64,000 bases of DNA. Source: Magnolia sinica (taxonomy: Eukaryota; Streptophyta; Magnoliopsida; Magnoliales; Magnoliaceae). The stretch spans positions 84,151,959-84,215,958 of the forward strand of contig NC_080579.1 in the NCBI RefSeq assembly GCF_029962835.1, written 5' to 3'. Under the pieces are notes generated by a model that worked only from the letters and a program-made list of their open reading frames with translations, was not told the origin of the DNA and did not search any database. Numbering within the stretch: position 1 is the first letter of the stretch; the number at the start of each line of letters is the position of its first letter. Of the stretch, positions 11,735-22,693 are shown one piece after another. Both the position numbers and the translations under genes were made by a program.

Positions 11735-12401
11735 TAGGGCTAAAAGTTGGGCGGGTTAAACCCGACCAACCCATGACCATCCTGACATTGGGTTGGGCTC
11801 GGGTAGGACGTATCGAGTCCGATCTCGGGCTTGGGTTACACAAACACCAACACGATAAAACTTGGGTCAGGCCTGGGTTGAGGTCTTGAGTTGCTCGACC
11901 CAACTCGAACCCAATCAATATATAAGTTACTAATAAATTATAATTGAGTCTATGTTGAAGGCATAGGAAATTCCAGTGTTCTTGGGTCTCGTTGGTCCAC
12001 ATCATTTCCAATGACTGAAGCTAATAAGATATGCCAGATTTCTCTCACCTAAATAGATTACGTGCTACACAACACGACTTTTAAAGAAATAGTTGTCTTA
12101 TATTTTAGCTTATTTGTTTAGAAAAAATGAAGTTCTTTACAGTATATAACTACATATATAATTAATAAAATCATAGATACAAAAAATAAGGCTATATTGA
12201 AATACAATAAACTAATGTAATAATGAAAATATTAGCATGTATCCACCCGACCAACCTGATTGAGTCTGCTTGGGTTGGGCTTGGGTTGAGAATTCCCAAC
12301 CTGAGGTTGGGTTGGGTTGGGTTAGGGTTGAGGTATAGGAACCTTAGGTTGGGCTAAGGTTGAGCACCAACCCGCCCCAACCCGCCCGACTTTCAGCCCT
12401 A
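11735..12401. mobile_element. hAT-type non-autonomous element (MITE), 667 bp
   Basis: Terminal inverted repeats: left TAGGGCTAAAAGTTGGGCGG, right (inverted) TAGGGCTGAAAGTCGGGCGG. It is flanked by the 8-bp duplication ATGCTTAC / ATGCTTAA (11727-11734 and 12402-12409), which is diagnostic of hAT elements. Both subterminal regions carry repeated GGGTTGGG(C/T)TTGGG motifs in inverse orientation (near 11780-11900 and 12255-12350). There is no transposase reading frame. Confidence 0.88.
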
Positions 12402-12422
12402 ATGCTTAACAAACTAACTTAA

Positions 12423-12990
12423 GGGCTTATTTGTTTTTTTAATTTACAATGTAAATGTAAATAAGTAATTATTACATTTTACAATTGTTTTCAAAAGAGG
12501 AATTTAAGTTGCAATTTTGACCTCAAAATCACGACATAAAGACGATGGTACCAAATAAAATTGTGGTTGTAAGATTTATGGGGACCACGACTATGCATGT
12601 GTCTAATCCACACCGTTCATTTCTTCTACGAGTTCATTTTAGGGCATAATCCACAAAACGAGGTGGAAACAAAGCTTAAGTGACCACACCACAAGAAAAA
12701 GGGGGATTTAAACACCTACCATTGGAAGTTAAAATGAGCCTCTAGCCCATAGGATGTGTACCTGTCATGCAGACATGGATGATGAGAAAACACAAATACC
12801 AGCTTCATCCAAAACTTTTGTGGCACCAAAGAAGAAATGAATAGTAAGCAATCAATTCTCCCTATTTATTGTGGTGTGGTCCACTTAAGCTTTGAATCTA
12901 TGTCATTTTTGGGCTCATGCCCTAATTAAAATGGATGGATAGCCCAAATCAAACATACACATATTAGTGGGACCGAGGGAAGGAGGTTTT
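12423..12990. mobile_element. Tourist-like (PIF/Harbinger) MITE, right end disrupted
   Basis: It starts with GGGCTTATTTGTTTTTTTAA after a TAA (12420-12422). Its body aligns by eye along most of its length with the element at 15651-16400, including 'ggggaccac..tatgcatgtgt', 'ccacaccaca' and 'gaagaaatgaatagtaag'. The expected right terminus is missing, and the outer end of element C begins about there. Confidence 0.65.
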
Positions 12991-12994
12991 TTCC

Positions 12995-13056
12995 ACTAAG
13001 TTACTTTTTTTTTTTATACTTTTTTTACTTCTCCCTCCCTCTCTCCCGCAATCCAT
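12995..13056 (-). repeat. outer end of minisatellite element C
   Basis: 'cactaagttac', poly-T and 'acttctccctccctctctccc'. Inverted, this resembles the outer end of element A at 11645-11690 ('gagagagaagtac...aaaaaataacttag'). Confidence 0.5.
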
Positions 13057-13795
13057 ATCAAAGGAGGACCCAAACGATAGACGGTCCACATCCAAGGTGG
13101 GGCCCACACAATGAATGGTCTACATCAAAGGTGAGCTCCACATGATGGATCACCCATATTAATGTAAGCCCACATAATAGATGGTCCCCATCAAAGGTTG
13201 GCCTCCAATGATAAATAGCCCACACCCAAAATAGGCTCGTAAGATAGACAACCCACTTCAAAGGTGGGGCCACACAATGGACAGTCTACATCAAAGATGG
13301 GCTCCACATGATGGGCAATTGACATTGAAGGTGGGCCCCACATGATTGATGGCCGGCATCAAGTTCACCCCACATGATAGATGGTCCATATCAAAGGTCG
13401 GCCCATAATGTGAATGGCCCACACCCAAGGCAAGCCTCGCATGACGGGCAACCCACATCGAAGGTGGGGCTCACATGATGGACAATCACATCAAAGGTTG
13501 GCTCCACATGATGAAAAATTAATAATTGTGGGCCCCACATGATGGATGATCCATATCAAGGTTGGGCCCACATTATGGACGATCCACATCAAAGGTGGGC
13601 TTCACATGATGGGCAGTAGATATTAAAGGTGGGCCCTACATAACGGACGATGCACATTAAAGGTCGGACCTTAATGATAAAGGTGTACATCTAAGGTGGG
13701 CCCCACATGATGGACAACCCACATTAAAGGTGGGCCCCACACAATGAACAGTCCATGTCAAAATTTAGCCCCGCATGATGGACGATGGATGTGAG
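13057..13795 (-). repeat. 34-bp minisatellite array of element C
   Basis: About 22 tandem units of 'catgatggacaatccacatcaaaggtgggcccca', in the same orientation as element B. Conservation is patchy and some units are truncated. Confidence 0.85.
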
Positions 13796-13992
13796 AGGGA
13801 CCAAACATACTTAAGGGATAAATATTTTTGATGTTGGAAACCAAACATGCTTTTCTACTTTTTCATTGATTAGTGTGTTGTTTACCAAACATATGTGCTA
13901 GATAAGTAGAAACTAAGATAAGTTGCTTGTGGCATAAGTAACTTATTTAAAAGAGAAGGGTTGATTGTAAGTCACTTTAAATAAGTAACTTA
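13796..13992 (-). repeat. core-side end of element C
   Basis: 'accaaacatacttaagggataaatattttt...ctaagataagttgcttgtggcataagtaactta' matches one arm of the palindrome at 10431-10575. It is interrupted at its tip by the SINE at 13993-14131. Confidence 0.7.
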
Positions 13993-14131
13993 TTTAGGGT
14001 CCTTACCCTTGCTCCGGTGGGAAACTCTTAGGAGTTTCAACACCCGGTTAAGGGTTTGAGTACCCATAGGTGGTGAAATTCCACTACGGCGTGAGTATGT
14101 GGGGGTGCGTGTGGGTGTGTAACAAAAAAAA
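13993..14131 (+). mobile_element. tRNA-derived SINE (Au-like)
   Basis: The head 'gctccggtgggaaactcttaggagtttcaac' sits at the A-box position and 'gggtttgagtaccc' (14052-14065) is a B-box-like sequence. The body has 'ggtgaaattccactacgg' and a TG-rich end 'gggggtgcgtgtgggtgtgt', then poly-A. It is flanked by a 10-bp duplication AAGTAACTTA (13983-13992 and 14132-14141). The layout matches what I know of the widespread plant Au SINE family. It inserted into the end of element C. Confidence 0.8.
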
Positions 14132-14141
14132 AAGTAACTTA

Positions 14142-14661
14142 AGATGGATGATCTATGTAATAATCTATTACATTACACCTAAGAATTTTTTTTAGATAAC
14201 ATTTGATTGTATTCAACTTATGTAATAATCTATTACATTGCACCTAGGAATTTTTTTATTCTTATTGCCAATCGAAGACCCAAATAAAAGAGAAGGGTTG
14301 TGTCAAGTTGGCAACCGATGTCAAGCTTATGCCATAACTTTCTTTATGGAACCATACTATATGACATTCAAAACGCATGCCAGGGTGTTCCCAATAAGCA
14401 AAACATTGCATCGGAAGCTGAGTGTGGTGAGATATGAGTGAGGTTTAGCTAGGGCATCATCAAAACTGACGCGTCACAACAACGCCCAATTGCTTGTTGT
14501 AAGTAGGTTAAGATTTCTATGTCATTTTGGACATGTGCGAATAAGAAGCTAGTTTTTGAAAATAGAATTTATCTTGCCGCATGGATAAGAAATTGGTAGG
14601 TAAACTTATGAAATTATTAGACACATTAAAATGAAGAAGAGTTAAACTTATGTTGCATTAA
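14142..14661. other. non-coding; one short local duplication
   Basis: 'tgtaataatctattacatt(a/g)cacctaagaattttttt' occurs twice (about 14157-14192 and 14220-14257), about 63 bp apart. The rest shows no recognised feature. The open frame at 14238-14441 has no recognisable domain. Confidence 0.5.
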
Positions 14662-15332
14662 CCTGTTTGGGAGCGTGGATTTGGAACCCCTTGAATTCGC
14701 AACCCCCAGGATTGAAAACCCCCTAGATTGGCAATCCCCTCGGTGTGTTTGGTACCCTTGAGTGTGAATCAACTTTAATTCAAAAATACCTATATATGGT
14801 ATATTCACGGGGGTTTGAATTTAATTACTAAATCAACTTTAATATCCCCAATTAGTGAGATATGTAATTTTTGATACTATGGTTGTGATAAGCCCGCTAA
14901 AATATATGTTTTGCCTAAAAGTGATGAAATTCCAAGTATCAGATGGATCGCAAGCACAAGATCATGTCTGAGTGACTAACCAACGATTTTTAATCGTTGA
15001 TTGATATGGACAATGTTTGGACGGTGCTGGACAATATTTGGACGGTGCTGATCTACATGAACAATGTTTGGACGGTGCTGATCATCGTTAGTGGGCCATG
15101 TGCCTAGTAGAATGATAGTGTACAGTGACATACATTTATACCTGCAACTATTCAAATGATTTTAGGTGTAATCCAAGCTCTCACCTTGGATTACAAACCC
15201 CCTCAAAGAGGGGATTGGAAACCCCCTGGATTGGCAATCCCCAGTTGCTTTATGCTGCCAAACAACCATGGGGATTTGAAACCCCCTCTAATCCTCTCCA
15301 ATCCCCTCCAATCCAAGGTGCCAAACGACCCC
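14662..15332. mobile_element. Tourist-like (PIF/Harbinger) MITE, 671 bp, TSD TAA
   Basis: Terminal sequences CCTGTTTGGGAGCGTGGATT (left) and, inverted, GGGGTCGTTTGGCACCTTGG (right) are flanked by TAA on both sides (14659-14661 and 15333-15335). Repeated 'ggattggaaacccccta' motifs lie inside both ends. A 3-bp TAA/TTA target and a GTTTGG-type end are typical of PIF/Harbinger MITEs. No coding capacity. Confidence 0.75.
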
Positions 15333-15384
15333 TAAGGAGATCAGGTGGAAAGGAGCCAAAACTTTTTTTCTTTTTTTTTTTTAA

Positions 15385-18300
15385 TGATAAATATAAACTT
15401 TAATACATAAGAAAAGATAATAATAGATATTGCGTAGGGATAATGGTCTATAAAGATTTAAAGAATAAAGTTATAGATGTTAAGAGAATAAATGATGAGA
15501 TTGTATTAGTAAAACTTTATTAAATATGAGATAATCAATGTATCAATGCATACGTGCCGCAAGTAGAGTGAAAAGATAGAATTAAAAGATAACTCTTGAA
15601 GGATATGAATGGACTAATACAAGAAAATTTGAATAGAGAGATGATGTCTAGAGCTTGTTTGTCTTTTAATTTATAATATAAGTGAATTGTAAATGAGCAA
15701 TTATTACCTTTTACAATTGCTGGGAAGAGAAGAATTGATGTTGCAATTTAGCCTAAAAAATCATGGCATAAAGACATTGGTATCATACAAAATTGTGGCC
15801 ATAAAATTTATGGGGACCACCATTATGCATGTGTTCTATCCATGCCGTTCATCTATTCTTTGTGCTCATTTTAGAGCATGATCCAAGAAATGAGGCAGAT
15901 AGAAAGCTCAAGTAGACCACACCACATGAAACAAGGGGATTTAAACATCTACCATTGAAAATTAAAATGAGCCTAGGACCCACAGGGATGTGTACCTATC
16001 ATCCAACTCATTTATAATGTCACGCAGATGTGGATGAAGGGAAAACACAAATACTAGCTTGATCCAAAACTTCCATGGCCCCAAAGAAGAAATGAATAGT
16101 AAGTGTTCAATTTCCCCTATTTCTTGTGGTGTGGTACACTTGAGCTTTGGATTTGCCTCATTTTTAGGCTCATGCCCTAAAATTAACAAGAAAAGTGAAT
16201 GGATGGCATAGATCAAACACATACATATCAGTAGGCCTTTTAGATTTTAGTGGAAAAGGCCTCCTTTTGTCGGTTGGAGTGTTGAAACTTTAGCTTTTGT
16301 CACCGTCAATGAGCTACTTTATAAGGTAAATATCATGGTAAATAATAATTACTTATAATAGTTACTTATTTACCTTGTAAATTAAAAAACAAACATGCCC
16401 TTAAAGGAAGATACTTAAATGGTCACACAAGAGAAGAAAGTATGAGATATGAAAGTATACATGAAGTATATGATTTGAGGAGAAAAAATGAGATGGGAAA
16501 TGTCATCATTGACTTCGCTATAGGATACAATCCAGCTACAGTAAAATTATGCTTTTAATGAAATGATATTAGCATTTAATAATGTTCAAAAGTGGAACAT
16601 ATAGAAGCCAAATAAATTTCTTTCTACTTTAGAAAAATAAAATGATCAATGTGTAAGGATTGCAAAATTATACCATGAGAAAGCCTAACTATGCACCAAA
16701 GGTTGATGGTTCTGGATGTTTACATCAAACATCAAGAGATGGAAGAAACAAAATGAAATTAGTATATTTAAAAACTAGTGATGGAATTTAAAAGGAGATA
16801 TAAAAAATGTTATTCAGAAATAAATTGATAGAAGAGAGAATGAAATGTTGAGGGAAAAAATAAATTTTATGTGAATTGGGATAATTAAGTGCATTAGGAA
16901 AGTGACAAAAGATATTTTGAGTAATGAGAGAGAAGAGTCAATCATATAAGAAAACTTGGTTGTAAAATGAAGATGTGCAAAAACTATTCAAAAGAAACAT
17001 TCATGTCTCAACGTCTCACAAGAGATTAGAAATTATTAAAAAAAAAATTAACAATATAGAAATGTCAAAAGGATTGCTAAGAATGTAGGTATTTAAGGAG
17101 TTCTAAACTCATGTTAGATATCATAAACACTTTCATAGACTTAGTATATCTAAAGGGAAAAAGAATTGAGAAAGACAAAAACAGAAAAGACTATATGATA
17201 TAGCAATAGAGGTTTGGAAGTGTTTGAAAGATATTGAGTTAATTTGGTTGATAAAGTTCTTCAAGAAGATTGTAAAATCGAAGAAAATGCCAAATAAATA
17301 GAGAAGTTATATAGAATATGTTTATCAAAATAAATTAAATACATAGAGCTACACTAATGATTATGAGTAAATTTATGAGCCTTAATACAAAACTTTGAAA
17401 AAGAATGATTAAGCAAAATTAAAGCATGAGACGAATATACCAAAAAAATAGTTTGGATTCATGCTAGGAGGCTCACCACTTAAACTACTTTCATACTTAG
17501 ATAATTGATGGAGAAATATAAATAATGGAGGAAGGGTCTCCACATGGTCTTTATCGACTTAGAAAAAGTTTATAATAGGGTCCCTAGAGAGCTAATTTGT
17601 GAGTGTTGAGGGAGAAATGAGTTTCAAGATGATATATTGATATGATTAGGGATATATATGAGAGAGCAATAAAAAATATGAGTCAACTAATGAAGAGACA
17701 GATGAGTTCCCAATTATTGTAGGCTTGTACTAGGGTCAGCATTGAATTTGTACCTTTTCACATTGGTTATGGACAAGTTAACAAGACATTTGCAAGAAAA
17801 GATCTCATAGTGTATGTTGTTTGTAAATGACATAGTTTTAATTAACAAAATGAGGGATGACGTAAACACAAAGCTAGTTTTATGGAAAGGTTCTTTTGAA
17901 TCTATAGGATTTAAAATTAATTGAATTAAAACAAAGTATAGTATAATTTTAATACCAATAGAAGTATGAATGAGGAATTAGTAAAGATTATTGACCAAGA
18001 AGATCCCAAAATGACCACTTTAGATATCTTGTGCCGATAATTTATGAGAGTGGAGAGATTGAGAAGGACGTTGCCCATAGAATTCAAGCACTTGGAAGAA
18101 ACGGAGACATGCCTTTGAAGTTTTATGTGATTGCCATGTACAACTTAAACTAAAAGGAAAATTTTATAGGATGGTTATTAGACAAGTCATGCTTTATAAG
18201 AAAGAATGTTGGAAAATTAAATTATAACATGTTCATAGAATGAGTGTAGCTGAAATGAAGATATTAAGACAAGTGATAAGATGAGAAATGATAGAATTAG

Positions 18301-18560
18301 AAGTAAATGTATTCAAGGAAAACTGGAGACCAAGAACCATTTTGTACAAAAGAAGTGAGTTAATACAAGTTGAATGCTCCGAAAAGGGAAGGAGAAGTCT
18401 CAAAAGGATGTTGATAGAACTAGTAGAAAAAAAAAAAAATGATAATCTATAATCAACTAAAGGTCTTGATAGAGTGAAATGGGAGAACAAGATTTATGTA
18501 ATCAACCCCAATTAATTGGGATAAGGTTTAGATAACGACAACAAAGAAGTTGTTGTTGTG
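15385..18560 (+). mobile_element. degenerate RTE-type LINE (non-LTR retrotransposon)
   Basis: Translated fragments in several frames follow the order of a plant RTE LINE. Endonuclease pieces come first ('KNKVIDVKRINDEIVLVK' at about 15465-15520 and 'GNVIIDFAIGYNP' at about 16497). Then come the reverse-transcriptase motifs 'QFGFMLGGSP', 'VFIDLEKVYNRVPREL' (about 17549-17597) and 'LFVNDIVLINKM'. The catalytic FADD is read as FVND, and there are many stops and frameshifts, so it is dead. The 3' end 'ccaattaattgggataagg' followed by TTG repeats (to 18560) is typical of the family. A MITE interrupts it at 15651-16400. Confidence 0.8.
15651..16400. mobile_element. Tourist-like MITE nested in the LINE, 750 bp
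   Basis: Left end GAGCTTGTTTGTCTTTTAAT and right end (inverted) GGGCATGTTTGTTTTTTAAT. Flanks are CTA (15648-15650) and TTA (16401-16403), a degenerate 3-bp duplication. LINE sequence resumes on the far side, showing that the MITE landed in the endonuclease region. It is the same family as 12423-12990. Confidence 0.75.
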
Positions 18561-18569
18561 GAACACCCA

Positions 18570-18745
18570 CAATCTAATCTAAATTAACTTGACCTTAACT
18601 ACATTTAATTCCCCGGATTGGGCTTGGGTTGGGTAGCTTGGGTATGTCAGGCCTAGTACATGCTCCTCTTGAGGTTGGGATGGGCTTGGGTTGAACCTCA
18701 ACCCAGCCCAACCCACCTGAGTTGCACCCCTGATCAACTGTAGCA
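18570..18745. mobile_element. GGGTTGGG-rich hAT-like MITE fragment (unit 1)
   Basis: 'gggcttgggttgggtagcttggg' and, inverted, 'caggggtgcaactcaggtgggttggg' near 18700-18733 resemble the subterminal GGGTTGGG motifs of hAT MITEs. The left end is not recognisable, so it is probably truncated. Confidence 0.4.
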
Positions 18746-19212
18746 ATGCACTCGATATGATATTGTTGCCCTCCTGATGAGCAGATTGATCCTTTTGTTT
18801 TTTTGGGCTAGGATACACGTGGTGTGGCCCTCTTGTTGGGTGGCCTGATCACGCATATGATATGATAGGTTGGCGAGTGAGCCTGGAGCCCAAAAGTGAC
18901 TTATAGTCCGATCTCAACCTTCGGCCAGCCCACTGATGGTAGTGAAATTGTTTGTCCTCTCTACCCTATATGAGGGCTCTTTGAGAGATTGTATTTGGAC
19001 TGAATTAGTATCCAAATCATAATTACCAAGGAACCAATGTGAATTGGAATCCTCAATCATGTTTGGTAGCAGTAGCATTGGAATGCAGTGGAATATAAAA
19101 CTTGTGTTTGGATGCCTATATTTAGAATGCACTAGAATTTTTTGATATATTTATAGGAATTTAAATTTGATTAGCTAAATCAAATTTAATAATTTAAATT
19201 AGTTTGCATAGA
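18746..19212. other. non-coding, no recognised feature (unit 1)
   Basis: It includes a 20-bp imperfect palindrome 'aaatttgattagctaaatcaaattt' at about 19163-19188. No gene is seen. The open frames here are short and unrecognised. Confidence 0.5.
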
Positions 19213-19551
19213 GAAATGCTCGCATGGGAACTCAGGAGCACTTTTTGACACGTGGTGTCAGCACAAAATATGAACAGTCCACTAGATAAGTTACCTCATG
19301 TAACCCCTAGCGTCAAAAAGTTGGCCCGATCCAAATATATGGCAAGACATAGCAAAGAGAAGAAAATCAAGTTAAGAAATTTCATGTCACTTTGTTATAG
19401 TCTACTAAATTTTTGGATTAAGCTAACTTTTGGGCCATAGGGGATTTCATGAGGTAATTCATCCAGTGGACTATTCGGATTTTGTACTCACATCACATGT
19501 CAAAAGGTGCTCATAAGTTTCCATGAGAAACCGTTCCCATGTGAGCATTTC
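19213..19551. mobile_element. long-inverted-repeat MITE, 339 bp (unit 1)
   Basis: Ends GAAATGCTCGCATGGGAAC and, inverted, GAAATGCTCACATGGGAAC. The two halves pair over most of their length ('gtggtgtcagcacaaaatatgaac' with 'gtactcacatcacatg', and 'agtccactagataagttacctcatg' with 'catgaggtaattcatccagtggact'), leaving a loop near 19330-19430. It is a foldback-type MITE. The target duplication is not clear. Confidence 0.65.
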
Positions 19552-22519
19552 ATATTTTACATATGTCATATTTGATTTTTTTTAAAAAAAATCATAATAA
19601 GCCCATTGAAATATGCACTATGGCCCAAATTGAGGAAATTCCGAGCTATAAATGGGCAACAAATGTAAAGATTACAAACAGGCGAGTCGCCAATATTTTT
19701 TAACCGTCCATTTAGATGGCTAATGTTTAGACAATTTAAATCTACTAAAAATGAAATTCATATTTCAATAGTGCTTAAAAAATAATTAATTATATAATTA
19801 TTATAATTTTTTTCTTTTCTTTTCTTTTCCTACCAATCAAATAAGCACTTATGAGGTTTGATCAGGCCCACATGCTCCTAGGCCTGGGCGGAAGAGCAAT
19901 TTGAAGTCGAATGGGCAGCCAACACAAGAAATTCCATGGTTACCCGGGACAAGCTTGTGATGATCACAACCTGGCCCAACTCTCCATCAGATGGTTAGAT
20001 TTCCTTCAGTTCAGGTCAATACAGCTTCTTCTTTGATTCCAGATAAAGAGAATCCAAAAATGGAAATCCTCGATGAATTGAAAACTGAGGAATCCAATCG
20101 TACTATTGTTTTATTTTAAGTGCAGTTTTCCATGAAAACGTCAACCAATCAAAGAACGAGAGTCGTGTCTCATAGCCTAGAAATGAAAATCAAGCCCAAA
20201 CAAAGGAAAACTCAATTCCAATAGAAACCAAATTCATTCATGAAAGAAGAATTCTCTCAATCCAAACACTGCCTAAGGCCAGTTTGGTTCACCCAACAAA
20301 ACAATGTATTCTAAAATGAGAATCTCAGACTGGTCTCATCTAAAATCAGAGCAAGAGATGAAATCCACACAAACAAAAACCTTGAACAACATTCACAATC
20401 AGCAATGTTTGGATGTGAATGTTTTCCACCGTATGCCGCTCTTCAAGCATATCTGCTATGGAACAGTTGCAAAATCATGGCTGAGAAGCATTTATCACTG
20501 TTTTAAAACCCGAATCAGGCCAGGCATCTCTACCAGTTTGGATTGGGACCATGGATTCGTGATTCGTCCGTGTCAACTCGGACTTGGTTGGGACCTGTCG
20601 AACACGCATATGAATTTCATACAACAGTTGTAGGGGAGCCCATGCAACAAAAAGATGTGGGGCCCACCGTATTGCATGTGACATCCATTTACACCAGCTT
20701 ACATTATGACATGGGGCCAAAAATAAGACCAATCTAAAACTCAAGTGGGCCACACCACAGAGAAAGGTGGAGGGATAGGGGCACCTGCCATTGAAACCTT
20801 CTTGAGGCCCACCAAAGTTTTGGATTTCCCATCATCCTGTGGGAGACACCTTATGAAAGGGAATGGCATACAAACGTCAGGGCGAGCACCAAAGTTTCAA
20901 TGATGGCCTACTTCAGTTTTTGATCAGCCTGATTTTTTTTTTTAGCTCATGTCATAACATGAGCTGGTGCAAATTATCTGCATGGACAGAATGGATATCA
21001 CAAAAACATTAGTGGGCCCCACAAAGCTTTTTGTTGCACAAGTTAGGCCACGTCAACTCTAGGGCCCACCCATACAAACCCTAGAAGCTCATCAGGTGTT
21101 CATGTTCGCAGGAGAGTAAGATTCTTCTCCAAAAGAAGTAAAACATATGTTTTCTGAGGTGATTTGTATACATTTCCAGGAGGGGCGATCCAGTGCTACC
21201 AGTACCAGGATAAGTTACAAGTTGACCGGGGTATTTTGGGACCCACATGGTGCCTGTATGACATCCAACCCACTTCAAAAGGTGTGCCCCACCACGACAG
21301 TCAAGACGCCTCCATAATCAGGCTGATCCAACCATCAGGTGTGCCAGCAGGGAAAAAATGAAGAATCACAGAGATGCAAAGTCAGGTGTGCTAAGGCCTG
21401 CCTAATGATTGTTGCCAGATTTTTTGAGGGTCCCATCACCATGGTGGGGCACACCTTTTGGATGGATTGGATGCAACAACCACACAGAACACAGACCTAA
21501 TCACTGGAATTTGATGGTTTTAGGGCAGGTGTAAACAGTTTTCTATATTGATGTCTCACCTGATGATTGGCCAGGCCTGATTTTGAAATGAGGAGAAAGA
21601 TCAAGATGGGGCACACCTTTTGGACCATTTAGATGTCAAACACACACCATGTGGGCCCCAGAACAGCCCAATACCACATAACTTATGGTAGTACAGGTAC
21701 ACCACTGAAGCGTGCTTCCATTTCAATAGTAGATTTTCTTTTTCTTTTTCTTTTTTTCTTACAAACAGGAAACTAACCCTGTTTGGTACCTAATCTGTAC
21801 ATGTGGGGCCAATGGTTGGTTCATCCCACCCATTGTTTTAATGGCCCCCATCTTGGATGAACCATGCCCAAAAAATATCTTGAGCTGGTCAACTCTAACC
21901 CTTTTTCTATTTTGGGCATGTAAATACATGGTTAAGAAGAAATGCACCAATAATCCACATTCAATGGTGAAAAGAAAAGATTTAATAGTTAGAATCTTCT
22001 AATTTGAGAGATATTTCAGGCATGGTTCAACCATCAGATCAATGAAGGGACAAACCAACAACGGGCCCCACATGTACAGCATAGCTACCAAACAAGGAAG
22101 TTCCCTGTTGGTAAGGAACAGGAAACTCTGCCTCTACACAACAATCTAACAATCACTTTAACATGCATTCAAACAACGGATCCAAAATCATTTTTTAAAA
22201 AAATTCGGATCCAAAGGCGAGACAAAATTCCAGTCCTTATTTTTCCATAAAGGAAAAAAAGAAATAAATCCTGCAGAAATTTCAAATACCTTGATTCAAA
22301 ATTACAAGCCAAAATGGACTCAAGAATACATTCTCTTCCTCTTTGTGTTCTTCTGTAAGGTTTTAAGTAATAGAAGCATCGAGCTACTAACCTCTCTCAT
22401 GTGGTTATTGGATCATGAATCCGCCAACTATTCTCTGTAGATTCACATATGAGATCGAAGCTAGCTGATCTGGCAACAAACAGAAGACCAGCATGGCAAG
22501 AAATCACGTTCATGGTTTG
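19552..22519. other. 3' flank of uL3 copy 1 with dispersed repeats
   Basis: No gene recognised. It contains GGGCCCACC-type dispersed repeats (about 20655-20830 and 21210-21660, with 'caggctgatccaaccatcaggtg' and 'ggtggggcacaccttttgga') and pyrimidine runs near 19810-19830 and 21730-21760. The region just upstream of 22520 (minus-strand downstream) must hold the uL3 3' UTR and polyadenylation site, which I cannot place exactly. Confidence 0.55.
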
Positions 22520-22693
22520 TCAGTCTGCAGCCATGAATGGATCAGTTTCTCCAAGATCAGCAACCAGAGGTTCTAATTCAGAAGTTTCCTCGTCTGGTGG
22601 TGCGAAGTAAGTTGGAAATGGAAGCAACGAAATATCAGGTTTCTTGTAGACGGCATCCTTTATGAAGACAAAGTTCCCTTCAGCACCCGGAAC
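22520..22693 (-). CDS. MRPL3: uL3 copy 1, exon 5 (residues 254-310 and stop)
   Basis: Acceptor tacag|gttccg. Encodes [15 protein letters not shown] and an acidic tail ending DPFMAAD, then TGA at 22522-22520. Confidence 0.92.
   Translation of the reverse strand, partial: VPGAEGNFVFIKDAVYKKPDISLLPFPTYFAPPDEETSELEPLVADLGETDPFMAAD

Noticed and set aside
12300-12345. Interstitial telomere repeat
   Set aside because: GGGTTGGG predominates and only one GGGTTAGGG-like unit occurs. The cluster belongs to the hAT MITE subterminal region.
14016-14090. Possible tRNA gene
   Set aside because: A- and B-box-like motifs are present, but no cloverleaf with a proper acceptor stem forms by eye. The TG-rich 3' body, poly-A and target duplication identify a SINE.
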